This document shows positions 11,666-23,323 of a stretch of DNA of 30,329 nucleotides, in pieces. The stretch's first letter is position 1, and every line of letters starts with the position of its first letter. The position numbers were made by a program, and so were the translations under genes. The stretch comes from Saccoglossus kowalevskii (lineage: Eukaryota > Hemichordata > Enteropneusta > Harrimaniidae). The notes below the pieces were generated by a model that was given only the letters and a program-made list of their open reading frames with translations, was not told where the DNA came from and made no database searches. Location of the stretch: NCBI RefSeq assembly GCF_000003605.2, contig NW_003140815.1:539049-569377 (forward strand), written 5' to 3'.

Positions 11666-12521
11666 AGGGCAAACCATAAGTCCCCGTTTTCGGACTACGT
11701 CCAAACGTGGACTAATTAAATTACAAACTTTATGACTTGACCCTAACATTTTCTTAGGGCATGAACTTTTTCTTAAATTACAACCGATTTTTTATTAGAA
11801 TTGTATCATATTAAAAAATCTTATTTTAGAATATGACAATAGTGGCTTGATTAATACTTTAAATATGTGATTTTAAATTCCTAAAATCATGACTGACCTA
11901 ATAATGCTAAAACCAGCAATAAACTATCATAATCCTGCCCTACAACTCATGAAATCATGTATTGCGGACACATTTTAAACAACTCTGTTCAAATGGTTCA
12001 ATCAATGTTTGGGTGTGTTCAGCACGGCTAACACCACTGAATAGAAATCCACATTATGTGCATGCAAGTAGAGTGGGCGATTTATAATAACAGAATAATT
12101 GGCTGAACCACAACCACCTCCAAGTCAAGCTTAGTTGGTAGGGAATTCAAAACAAATAAACACGACATAGCATATCATATAAATAAACACTATAAAAGAA
12201 AGGTAAATCCTATTAAGTACTGAACCAGAAAAAAAAGAATTACATGCAGTCCAGGACCTGTGGGCTCCGAGTCGCTAGAGAGAAGTTATAATGATCAATG
12301 ACTCCTATTCACTGAACAGAGGCATTATTGATTTCTTATTTACACAGAGGGCCGTAACTTTCTCAGCTTGAATCGCACAACTTTAAATGAAGAATGCAAA
12401 TATAGTACTAAACAATATTGTCCATTATAAAAAAATGTTGAGTTTTTCATGGTTACCTGCAGATCAGACAAAGTTGCTAGTCTTGAAGGTAAAACATTTT
12501 TAATCACATATGAAAAACACC

Positions 12522-12660
12522 AAATACTGTACAATTTTCACTGGGTTTAAATTTCACTGATTTACCATTTCAGGCATATTCAGTGGGTTTTAAATTCACA
12601 GTTTTATTATTTAGATAATGTGTTCTGTGCTAAATTTTACTTATTCATTTAATTTAGCAC
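12522..12660. repeat. Diverged short interspersed element with GTGCTAAATT hairpin
   Basis: AAATACTGT, TTCACTGGGTTTAAATTTCA and CAGTGGGTTTTAAATTCACAG occur in sequence and resemble the interior of the elements at 6879-7075 and 16355-16640. At the right end GTGCTAAATT (12627-12636) pairs perfectly with AATTTAGCAC (12651-12660). Boundaries are approximate. Confidence 0.4.
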
Positions 12661-12972
12661 ATTTTCCAGACAGTGAATAATTAACCCTTTTACAGTATAC
12701 AAGTTCATTTTAACACATTGAATACCACACAGTTTGTATTCCACATAACATCGGCAGCTTATGGCGTCTACATGCATGGGTGTCAATGTTTTAAGTGAAA
12801 ATTCTTGACAAAAGCAGTAAAAATGGGTATATTTTGGACGATGAAAAGGTATCTTAGAGAACAAGTTGATACGATACAGGATACAAACACAATGACGTAG
12901 GCCGATTTTTGTATAATACACAACATACTTAAAATCAACAAGTGGAAAACTGTCAATAGAATCTAGTTAAAT

Positions 12973-12978
12973 TTTATT
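12973..12978 (-). terminator. Poly(A) signal AATAAA for the small nested gene
   Basis: TTTATT on the plus strand reads AATAAA on the minus strand, about 65 bases after the stop codon at 13043-13045. The spacing is typical of a short 3' UTR and supports 13043-13427 being a complete small gene. Confidence 0.45.
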
Positions 12979-13042
12979 TTAAGGTGAGTAATTTTCCATT
13001 GAAAAGTTTTCTTTGATGCATTCACGTTGATATAGAGGCTTT

Positions 13043-13427
13043 TCAAACGTCTATAGGTAAAAACTTTTGTTGTACATCCACAAGGTCATTTTGGTTCTCG
13101 TACAATTGAGTTATATGTGGATAGACAGTTTTTAGCGCACGCACAGAAGTTAGCTGGTAACTGTTACTTTGGTCTCTTGAGAAATGATCTTGTACAGCAT
13201 TTGGCTGAAAAAAATCTGCATGTTTAGAATAAATACAAAGCAAAGTCAATATGCAGGTTTGAAAGTCTCTGTTTACTTGATCTACAGAAGAATAACTTTT
13301 TTTATAAAGATATAAATTGATGCTTACATGAACGTGTATTTTTCCCAGTTCGTAAAGGCGCACCCATTCGTGGTGCTGAGGATTTATCCGAATGATTTGA
13401 TCTGTCGGCTATTTTCGCAGCAGCCAT
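13043..13427 (-). CDS. Nested small two-exon gene, about 90 residues, unassigned
   Basis: Exon 1 runs from ATG at 13425-13427 to 13328 (100 bases) with donor CAT|GTAAGC. Exon 2 runs from 13215 to the stop at 13043 (173 bases) after acceptor CATGCAG. Both junctions are phase 1 and together give 90 residues. The N-terminus (MAAAKIADRSNHSDKSSAPR) is polar; the C-terminal part contains LTSVRALKTVYPHITQLYEN and DLVDVQQKFLPIDV, likely helical. There is no signal peptide or membrane segment. A stronger-looking acceptor TTTTTTTCAG lies 11 bases further (exon from 13204) but shifts the frame to a stop after a dozen codons. A poly(A) signal lies close behind. I could not name the family. Inference: a soluble small protein. 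Alternatively exon 1 could be an alternative first exon of the LIAT1-like gene, since its phase also fits the acceptor at 9617. Confidence 0.55.
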
Positions 13428-13541
13428 AATGCAAGTCCACTCTGCACAGTTACCAAGACTGTCCGGCTCAAGAAGTTCATTTTACACTCCACAGATCATG
13501 AACACAATGCCAATGAGTATAAGGTATGTGACCAGTGGGCG

Positions 13542-13601
13542 TGACGCAATGACGCTGGACGAGAGTGACATAGGGATAAGGTATACGTTGCTATTAGAGA
13601 C
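13542..13601. promoter_or_regulatory. Possible promoter elements of the nested small gene
   Basis: TGACGCAAT at 13542-13550 resembles bZIP (CREB/ATF or C/EBP type) sites. GTTGCTATTAGAGAC at 13587-13601 fits the loose RFX X-box pattern RYYNYY-N(1-3)-RRNRAC. They lie about 115 and 160 bases upstream of the minus-strand ATG at 13427. Both patterns are degenerate enough to occur by chance within a few hundred bases. Confidence 0.2.
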
Positions 13602-14263
13602 CATTGTCGTCTAATAGGCTTGTGAAGCAATTACATTACATATCTGATATAGCATGCATATACTTCCACATTATTCACATTACACTATGTTATGATACGG
13701 CATAATACTGTACCCCTTTTGTTCATTCCTACCTCTGAATTGATTTGTCACAAAAGTTTGTTCATGGTGGGAGGGTGTGAAGTGTCTTAATCTGTCATTG
13801 ACCTAGAACACAGCCGTTTAAATATCGACAGAGACAACTTTGTTTTCGCCTATTAGTAATAGATATTCTGTCACTTTTCTGTTCAATGGATGTCATGGTA
13901 AATTATAATAAGACAGAAACCAGAATACAAGTTTAAAAACTGGCTAACAAAGATACAGCGCCCTTGTTCGCTACTACAGTGCCTGCATACAGTTAGTTTG
14001 ATAATGTATTCTTTTTTCTCCCAAATATGATAACCTGTTGAACTATGTACAAGGTCAGCAGCTATTTCCCCCACAAGACACAAATGAAGAGATTTTACTT
14101 ATTTACCTAGTAGAAATATAGAAGTTTGCAGTAGATACATATTTATTTCCATGGCAACCACCTGTTTAGTTTATATACCAGTCACCATGTAAATAAAGTA
14201 ACTGTAAACCATACTACAAAAGAAGAATTTTCACCTATGACAAAATAGCCGCATAATCATAAA

Positions 14264-14353
14264 CAGTTTTTCAAATTTTTTTATCAAGAACTGAATTCAC
14301 ATTTGGACTAAAATTCACAAATAACAGAAAAATACATAAAAATTTGCAAACTG
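14264..14353. repeat. Short foldback element, about 90 bp
   Basis: CAGTTTTTCAAATTTTTTT from 14264 and the reverse complement of AAAAATTTGCAAACTG (ending 14353) form imperfect arms of about 18 bases around an AT-rich centre. It may be another degraded miniature element. Confidence 0.4.
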
Positions 14354-16354
14354 TTGCACCAAGATTTAGTTTAAAAGGTTAAATATTAAAATTTAAAACA
14401 TTGATCTTTTATTCCTTCAACGATTATGTTTAAAGGGGGATGGTTGTTGGGTCCCACGCAGCATATACGACATGTCTAACATACACGATCTTTTACACAT
14501 ACCGGTAATTAAAATATGCGCTGCATGACTAAAAAGAAAAAAGAAATATTCTCCCAATCAAAATGTATTTAGTTTCAAAGCAGAGCATGCAACTAATAAC
14601 AAGTGTTTACATATGTTGCCTTGCCAACAACACGAATACCTCGATTAAATTCTTTCATTTGTTAATGAATCTTCAACCAACTAGTTTTGTTAACTTCATC
14701 AATTTCTAATATCAAAGTCTGCTTTTTTTTCTTTCATAATGTACACTCAAAGGTGATGTGAATCTTTAAAACATGCACTGAACAAATGTTATCATTTAAT
14801 TTAACATTCACCCTCTTCTTCCGCTACAAGACGAGAAAGAAAGTGCTAAAAATATGTAGAAACAAGATTCCATTTACACTTAACATGTGATAGGGATGTG
14901 TGATTACAACGTTTGAAACTGAATATGAAGAACGTGGCGGAAGAGTCGCATTAATTTCAACGACCTTCCTGTTGTGAAGTTACAAAATGTGCATTTAAAT
15001 AATCATTACAATGCAATTGTTTTTGTTTTTGTAAAGGAGTGAGACATTGAAAAACACCACTCCCTATGCTCTATGCTTTTATATACTGTAAACTGTTCCA
15101 GTTTTCAATGCTAGAAACTTTCACTCTGCATCATAGGACCCAAGAAAAGTCTTCAATGCTACAAAATATTTAATTTTCAGTGACCCGAAATTCATAAAAA
15201 TTTGTCACACATGAAATCAAGGCAGTAAAACCGTCACCCCATAACATTTGTCATGTGCATGTTATAATTATCCATAGTTCTAAAACTTTTTTAAAAATAG
15301 GAGAAAACATAAAACAATTTCAAGTCATTGATGGGCAACAACAAATCTATAATTATCTTAATTGAAAAATTCGCAGGCAACATTGCTGAAACTTCTGAAG
15401 GGGTTTATTTGTAGTCGTCAATGTCTATTATCAGTTAATAGTAAAACAGACTAACAACACTATCGAAAGACAACAATTTGTATTTACACTGGAATCTTTA
15501 ACACTATAACATTTTTAAACTTTGAACATTTTTTTATAAAGATCAATAATTTTTTTTATGGCTATAAATTATTAACCAAATAATGTAAAATGCATTATTT
15601 TCATCTGCAATTCATTTTCAGTGGAAGTTCAGCAAAATATAATCTCAAAAAAATATCTCTGTTTTTCCACTGGTTTTTTATGTGGTTGTTTGCAAAATCA
15701 GTGAAAATAATTCACTTATTGTCAACAAAATTTGTTGATTTCAACAAGTATTTAAATATTATCACATAACATAAGCAACTTAAACAATTCTTACCTTTGA
15801 CAATAAATTCACTGCTTTATGTTAAAAAATATTAACACTTTGCTTTTATGTTTTTAATAATTAAGGTTATCATTTGCCAGATACCACAGAATGCAAACAG
15901 AATGGCTTTATTTTCTCTACCATTTTCAATACAAAATGAAGCTTGATAGTTTCAATAATCACATCTTTCAACATGGCTCTACTGAGACTGAACTTGCCTG
16001 GATTATGCGGAAACTTATGAAGAGCGCCCCCTATTGGTGGCCATTTGTATAATTCACAAATGTTTGTGTAGAGAGGGATAAATGCTAGCCATCGCCAAGG
16101 AGTTACACAGCCCTTAATAAATATTTGAAGTTATAACATTGTCTCTTTAGTATGTATAGCAGATATTTATAACTGATTTAATGAGAGAGAATAACAAAAG
16201 CATGTTTAAATAAGCAAAAATGTACAATGTACATAATTTAGAATCGAAAACAGAGAATGTAACAGAAAATGCATCGTTTAGAATACTTTATTATCACTTG
16301 AAATTAATTTGTTATTTGTTAATAGAGCAATACACTCTATCGTTCAATTTTAAT

Positions 16355-16640
16355 AATGTAAAACCATTTATTTTCACTGTCAATTAATTTCACTATTTTA
16401 ATATTTTTAGCAATTTCACTGGGTCTTAAGTTCATGAACTTGGCAGAGAAACAGTGACTCCTATTGTTATTTTACATGTTCACAGGAATTTAGTTTAGCA
16501 AATTTACTTATTAGCAAAAATAGTAAAATAAAAAAACCAATGATTAATTAGTGCGTTTACAGTATTCACTGAATTTTGTATTTAGCTGTCTGCAAAAAAA
16601 AAGTGGCAAAAAAAAAAAAGTGAAATAAACAAATTGCAGG
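16355..16640. repeat. Diverged interspersed repeats of the TTTCACTGG/GTGAAATAA type
   Basis: ATGTAAAACCATTTATTTTC, TTTCACTGGGTCTTAAGTTC, ACAGTATTCACTGAATTTTG and AAAAGTGAAATAAACAAATT repeat motifs seen in the elements at 6879-7075 and 12522-12660, in both orientations. Two or more degraded copies probably overlap here. Boundaries are not resolvable by eye. Confidence 0.35.
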
Positions 16641-17899
16641 TAAAATAAGGTAATCCAAAATAATCAACTATTTCCTACAGACAGGTAGAAAACTGACCAA
16701 CCCAAACGTGGTATGCACTCATTTGAACTCAAATCTGCATGACAAATTTACGAACATGGTTTACCAGTAGATCTTTTAGTTGCGGAAACAATAACAGCAA
16801 TGCGATCTCCACGACTACATATAATTCAATAACTTCTACCTGGCACACGCAGGATTGTATTTTACAAGAAATGAGGCCAACAAGTGATTTCGTTTCACAC
16901 AGTACAATGACCATCCATTAAACACGTAGGAGCAAACATGTGTTTTGATATTGAATACCTGTTATACAAGCAAGTTGCTAAGCAATAGAAACGTATTGAA
17001 TGATGCAAGGATTCATAGTTTTAATTAAGAAATATAGAAACTCTATGATAAATCCGATTTATTAACATTTAATATTTTAAAAAAATGGCAAGATTAAAAA
17101 GAATACAATTTTTTTTTCTTGGCTTCAGCATGTGGGATACCAGAAATACTGCTGGCTATTCTGTTTTAATTTTGTATTGCAAGTAACAGAGAAATAGGAA
17201 TCAGTATTTCACGTCACCACTAGTATATGAACATATAATCACATGTCCCAAATTAAATCAGTCTGTCCGGGGATAAGTTCCAGTAAGCATGTATACACCA
17301 AGAAATTTATACTTTTTGCACAAAAAAAAAAGCAGACTGTTTCTGGTTAATTCATTTTCCCAAATCAATGCAATAAGCAACAGTTACAACATGCATATAC
17401 CGTATAGCAATGGCAAATCACTGCACAAAGTATTCTAATTCAACTATATCGATTTATTGAAAGAAACATTAGCCTGTTTTTCATTACTTGCCTATTAAAA
17501 TGTTTATTTTGCTACTGATGTTTGGTTAATAAATATAGATGCCATTATTAACTGCATACTACTCTGAAAGCTTGTGATATATGCATTCAAACCATTATAA
17601 AGGATGATTAAGTATAAGTATTCTATTTTATAAAATCTGTATTAATGTGCCAGAGTTGGAGTGCCACAATGTGCGATATAGGTTTGATTTCATGCTGTAT
17701 TTGATATGGATCCCATGCCACAACTACATGTATTATGGGTCCTTATTTATCAAATAATCCCCTATTATGGATATGCAAGAAACAAATTGGCCACCAGTCT
17801 TTGATGTGCATCAGTAATCCAGCATGGTCAACCATCAACTTGACATGCACATATCACTGTACCTTACATAGAACCAAATAGGTCATAACATGTCAAAGA

Positions 17900-18440
17900 A
17901 ATGGCAGTGTTGTAAAACGGCGTTCATGACAAAATTGATTTTAGCATAAAATTGTCTGTCATTCAGCCATCTTGAATAGGTGATTTTCCATACAATTGCG
18001 AGATCTCGCGAGATGCATGAAAGACGCGCGTCGAACGTCTGCCGCAAAAATCGAACAATTTGATTTTGAACTAGAATTTCTTTATTTCGTAGCTTACATT
18101 GACCGGCCGATCTTCGACAGAGAAATATTGCTTCCGAATACCCTTACTTAATCAAAATTGCCTATCATCAAATGTGGACAGCACATTATTAAGCATGGAA
18201 ATGTCCCGAAATACTTTCGTGTTTGTCGAATCCCACACGATGTTTGACATGACTACGACGCTATGACCTTTGTTTGTCCTGTTTTTACGTTCGATTTCAT
18301 GCATAACGCGTGATTCTCGCAGTGAACGGAAAATGGTCTATTGGATCACGATATGACGCGTGTGTGAAGTTTAAATGAAATCAGCTCAGGCATGTTCGAG
18401 ATACTGAGATGCATGCATGTGAAATATACAGGTTTCTTTC
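17900..18440. repeat. CpG-rich block sharing its end with the 323-bp family
   Basis: CpG is frequent here (for example GACGCGCGTCGAACG near 18024 and GACCGGCCGATCTTCGAC near 18101), in contrast to the CpG-poor surroundings. The right end, GTGTGAAGTTTAAATGAAAT to CATGTTCGAGATAC (18362-18404), aligns with the marker segment of the tandem array at 10959-10999, 11282-11322 and 11605-11645. This suggests a second, diverged member of the same mobile family. The left boundary is uncertain. Confidence 0.5.
18004..18013. promoter_or_regulatory. TCTCGCGAGA palindrome
   Basis: An exact TCTCGCGAGA, the palindromic element known from many vertebrate promoters and bound by ZBTB33 (Kaiso) in human cells. 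Here it sits in the CpG-rich block within the putative intron, so it may be part of a repeat rather than a host promoter. Confidence 0.3.
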
Positions 18441-19182
18441 TTTTTAGTGAATGCAGTTTTGGAGCCACATCTGACATTCATTTGTATTGCCAGGTACGTG
18501 AAAAAAAATCAGTACGGAAGTGAACAAATTTATTTCAAACCTCTGTATACAAGAGGTCACTTGTCATTCAATAGTCTATGAAAACTAATAAACTCAAAAG
18601 TTCCATGCACACGTACACATTTTTGTCTTCATTCATTTACCAGGTCATGAGAAACACAGATCATACACCTTAATAGAGAAATACAATCCATACTGACAGG
18701 ACATACTTTCAGTGATTAGCATTTATTACATCTTTTATTTACCATGCTGTGTACAGTAAAGCAGAAAAAGCTTTACAAAAAATATTGTCAAATATACAAT
18801 ACATTATGCAACACAGTGAACACAGATGTACACAGAGTTGTAACAGAACTTTATCCTCGGGTAGCTGACTAACAGAAGAACTATTTAAACACTTGCAGAT
18901 GCCAGAGTCAAGAGATTTCAGGAACAAATAAAGTGAGCAACAAGAATACTGAATAAAACTATAATTTTATTACTGGCCTTTAACTTTGAACTTTCAATTT
19001 CAAAACAATGATGACTATTTTGTAACTATGGTTTTTAAAGCATATAGGCTTGCATAACAATTTGTTTTATATATGTAGTTATCTAGAAGTAGGAGGGAGT
19101 GTAATGTGAATGGTGAATTAGAGTTTCTTTTGTGATCACTTTGTGGCTATTGTTCGCATTTAGCAATTGTTATTGCATTTTT

Positions 19183-19208
19183 ACTTGATAAAACTTGTTT
19201 TATCAAGT
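19183..19208. repeat. Perfect 11-bp hairpin with 4-base loop
   Basis: ACTTGATAAAA (19183-19193) and its exact complement TTTTATCAAGT (19198-19208) are separated only by CTTG. No U-run or neighbouring gene assigns it a role. Confidence 0.6.
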
Positions 19209-20753
19209 CCAAAATAGGCCAGCAGTTTAAAGAGCGCTTGGTTGTCATGACTACAAACATAAACAAAACATTTCATCCTCATTGGTATATTTTGGTATAC
19301 ATACATAGTATTTGGGACTCTTATCAAATGCATGTTGTCATGACGACCATCATCCTTTAAAATCAAATGGTTACAGTTCGTATATTTGCTATTGTGTTGG
19401 TCTGAACAAAAATTCATGTCCATGTTCCTCAAACCCCCCTCAATCACCAAATGGTCCACCCCTCATCAAAGTGTATTTTTATATTTTCTTTTCATGCAGC
19501 ATAACTATAAGCATCACTTGTTAGATCTCACCACTCCCCATTACCAAATATGCGAATAATTGTTTACTTTAATTCTACACAAGAGATACACACCTCAGTA
19601 AACAATCCAGGACAGCAGTTATCTCTCTTGAAACATTTAAATCATGCAATTGAAAAGCAAAGTCTGTAGTGTGATGCGTGTACAACTGTACATGATGTGT
19701 GCACAGAAATCAAATGGTGGATCCAGGTTTTTACCTGCAAGACTGTTTGCTCAATCAATTTCAGTGCATCATAAACAAGTGAGAAACTATTTTTTTTTTC
19801 AGTCAGTTCATAGCTAAGTAAGAAGAGGAATTTAATGATAATTAAACATTTTTTATGGTGTACCATACTATTTCTATTATATTAGTATAACAACTATATA
19901 TTTTTTTTCTAGTACCGTAATTCAACGACTTGACAAAAAATTTGCCACATTTACTGGTAGATGCTCTCAAATAAAGAACACATAAACCAAAACGACCATT
20001 AATTTTTTTTGGATTACAGTAGTTTTAAGACCAACTTTGGGCCCATTAGGATTTTAAAAAAATATGGCAGTCGGGGTCTTGGATCACTGGATTTCATTAA
20101 AATGCATCAGAACTTGGGGCTTAAACTTTGAAGTTGAGAGGGCTACGATTTAAAAATGGCCTTAGCATATTAATATATGGAAATTATGTAGGAAATATCG
20201 ATTGGCACTGAGGCAAATTCATTGGGCATCAATTGTCATCAGATTTCAAAGTTATTGGCCATGGAAGTTGACCAGGAAATATTTATTCATGAAAATTATT
20301 TTTCACTAGTCCTGGACAAGTGGGTCTTAGCTGGAAATTTAAACCCCATGCTGATATATGCTGGCACATAAAGTATCACTTCCAAAATTGTAAATAATTA
20401 TAATAACATTATAATTTAATAAGATAAAACAGCCCAAGATAGCAGCGAAGAAAGTTTCACACTGTGCAAACATTTCCATTCTATTTCTATTGCACACTGA
20501 TAGCGCTTCTGTGTGTGAAACTAAAAAAAACTGTTTGAATGTGATACAAATATGATGCACAATTTCTCAACAGGACATGCAAACACGTTTCAAACATGTC
20601 CATACAGCATTTTACGGATCAGTAAATTCTATTGTTTTCGGTGCCCGGGACTATAATAATATAAGGTGTGTTGCTTGAAGCATGTGTATGAAGCTTCTAA
20701 ATTAGTTGCTGCGTTATTTTTTCACTTTTGTCACTGAATGTGATAAACTGTTG

Positions 20754-20905
20754 GGGCTAATCTGCACTGGCTCGGAAGGTTGTAAATGATTAGCTAGTTT
20801 GAATTTGCATAACAATACTGACAATGAACGTGCATTCAACGCCACAAGTTTTTTTGTTTTTTTAGCCAATCAGAATTTATCTTCCGAGCCAGTGCAGATC
20901 AGCCG
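20754..20905. mobile_element. hAT-like miniature element with 8-bp target duplication
   Basis: AACTGTTG is duplicated at 20746-20753 and 20906-20913. Between the copies is a 152-bp element whose 25-base ends match with two mismatches; ATCTGCACTGGCTCGGAAG is perfect over 19 bases. Weaker pairing continues inward (GATTAGCTA with TAGCCAATC). An 8-bp duplication with short inverted ends is characteristic of the hAT superfamily, although the terminal bases GGG/CGG are not the commonest hAT ends. The element has no coding capacity, so any movement would need a transposase from elsewhere. Confidence 0.8.
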
Positions 20906-23165
20906 AACTGTTGCTGTGAGTAATGTAAAACATTAATGACCATAGACACTGCATAAATTCAGCAATTTACACAAATGCACAAGTTATTAACATACAATTT
21001 CTTGCAGTGTTCTTCTCATTGTTGGGCCAGGAAATAGTCACAATCGCCTCCAGGGAGAATATGCTCAGTGAAAAAAAGCCTCAACTTGCATACATAATAG
21101 TTTACCTTAGGAAAGAATTCATTCAAGCAGCAATTCACTAGTAATACATGAAGTAATCCCTGCATTCCACTCTTAAAACTTTTTTTTACATGTTTTTCCC
21201 ATTTTAACAACTGAATTATTCATTTTTTTTTTATTTCAAACAAGAATATATGTTCTACCTTTAACCCTTGTCCTGCCAGCCACATCTTAAATAATAAAAT
21301 TGTAAATTATGACAAAATTCAAGAAAAATTATGACAAATTTTGATTCTGAAAATATATAGAACTTGCTCTTTCATTATTGAGTTTAATTCACCAACAGTT
21401 GAAAGTTTTATTTCTGTTTAAATTATTGTCTATTATGTGTGATCAAAGCCCACAAAAACATTAATGTAAATTAATTAATATGTAAAAATTCAAGCCAAAA
21501 ATTGATTTCATTTCAAACTATGGTTGACAGATAAGACAAAGCCAAACTACAGACAAACTAAATAATTTGTAATTTTTCAATTTTAAAATCATTAAAAATA
21601 ATGGACAATTCATTTGTGGACAAACAAAGTTTTGTATATACGAACAGTTATTTAAATTTAATCAAGAAATACTATGACACCGTACATGTGTATACAGACT
21701 ACAAGGCAGAGTTTAAAGTAGTTTGTAACTGAACCCGTCATAATGTTCTCACATCATACATACACTTCAGATCCAAGGCGTTTTTGTCTTGTGCAATAGA
21801 ATAGATTTTCACATTGCCACAGGAAATATGAAGTGTGTAAAAGTTTAAATCCTGGCTTTAATGTCACACCACAGTAGGTTTTAGAGCCTGAAGAAACGAC
21901 ATTCTCAAGTAGTATTATTAAGTCAAATCCTTGTACTTCCCAGCAAGTTTACAAGTGATTTCTACAACCCAGTGACAATGGAGAATATTTGCGCATGTGG
22001 AAAAAAAAAGTTCAGGGCAATGCTCATGCTCAACAACAAATATTATGAAGTACTAAATTGTAGAGACAAGTAGAGTCCTGATTTATGTTCAGCTAGTTAC
22101 AGACTAATCTGAAAATCAGTTTTGAAGGAGAATGTATATAGTTTCGACCCTGACAATGAAAGACAAAATTCCAAAGCAATCAAGCAAGTGGCTAAGGAGC
22201 TAAGGTATATTCACTTGAATACAGGTTTGTTGTGTCAAGGTGGATCAATAGTTTTATTATTCTGTGCAGTTATGTGAACTTCACTATTTTTCAAATTTAA
22301 CATTGATCATTTTTTAAAAGTATGATGTTGGAATAGAAATGACCTTTAATGTTTTGTTTTTTTAATATTGCCATTTATTCATTCAATAAAATATCTAGAA
22401 TAAAAGTTCAAAACTCCTAAAGTACAGAAGATTTCATATTGCCTACATATTACTGTCACTTATTTTGGTTTGAGCCCCTCCTTTTTCAAGTCGTTTCATA
22501 ATATTGAGTTTCAAAATTTTTTTACAAGTCTTCTTTTACTGTTTCCTAAGTAAAAAAAAAAAGTTGTTCTGAAAAAAAAAAAAATTCCGCTACCATAAGA
22601 CATGATTGATTTAATTATCTGTGTTGTATTTTATTTACATTTTCCTGATCAAATAGAAAAGTATTTTTTACTATTCATCTGTAATAAAGTTTATCTTTCG
22701 TGAAACTGTATTGATCAACTTTAAACTGACCCAGTAGATGTCAATGCATCATTGTTCTGTAATTAAATATCTGGCAGCAAAAACAATAGATTTATCTGTC
22801 TGTCTGTAAAAACCCAGGTCGGAAGTAATCAAAAGTGTTACAAGCACACTCAGATGTCATAACTAGGCAGTACAGATATGAATCAACTTGGAAGCAAATG
22901 CTGATACAATCACCATACGCCATGCATTATGCAGCAAATGATATTTATTTAAAAAAAAAAAATATTAGAAATAATTTCAATTTTCTCCATCACAAAAGTG
23001 TATAAAAGTTCATAAAAATTACCAAAGAAACTTTGGAAATCTTGGTGGAGATTGTCAGGAAGCCCCACCTCAATGCCTTGATGCTCCAACTTTTGCATAA
23101 TTCTTCTAAAATATGCCTCAGAATAGACTAGTCATGGTAATTTATTAAAGAAAAACAAGATTAAT

Positions 23166-23323
23166 ATTGTAGTTTGTTTTTAGCCTAGAAAAGGGGGTGG
23201 ACTCGACTAGTGTTTAACACTATTTTCCAGCCTCCTATTCACTATGTATTTCAGTGTTGTTTGCATTGTATTCTTTTATCAATATTGCCTGTAAATTAAG
23301 TGAATAAATTCAATTCAATTCAT
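23166..23323 (+). mobile_element. 3' end of a non-LTR retrotransposon with (ATTCA)n tail
   Basis: After a GGGGGTGGACTCGACTAG segment, a 130-base untranslated-looking stretch leads to GTGAATAAATTCAATTCAAT (from 23300), a short pentamer-repeat tail instead of poly(A). Such microsatellite tails are typical of CR1/L2-type and related non-LTR elements. Only the 3' end is present, as expected for 5' truncation. The exact clade is not determined. Confidence 0.5.

Noticed and set aside
13429-13614. 61-codon plus-strand frame upstream of the nested gene
   Set aside because: It lies in the probable promoter and 5' UTR of the minus-strand gene and has no recognisable content.
16729-16921. Overlapping frames of about 60 codons on both strands, with splice-like CCAG and GTAAAC
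   Set aside because: The minus-strand segment is phase 0-0, does not fit the phase-1 intron, and is uniformly hydrophobic without homologous appearance.
21016-21210. Minus-strand 64-codon frame (SGMQGLLHVLLVNCC...)
   Set aside because: No recognisable domain and ambiguous splice sites; such a length is expected by chance in this much DNA.
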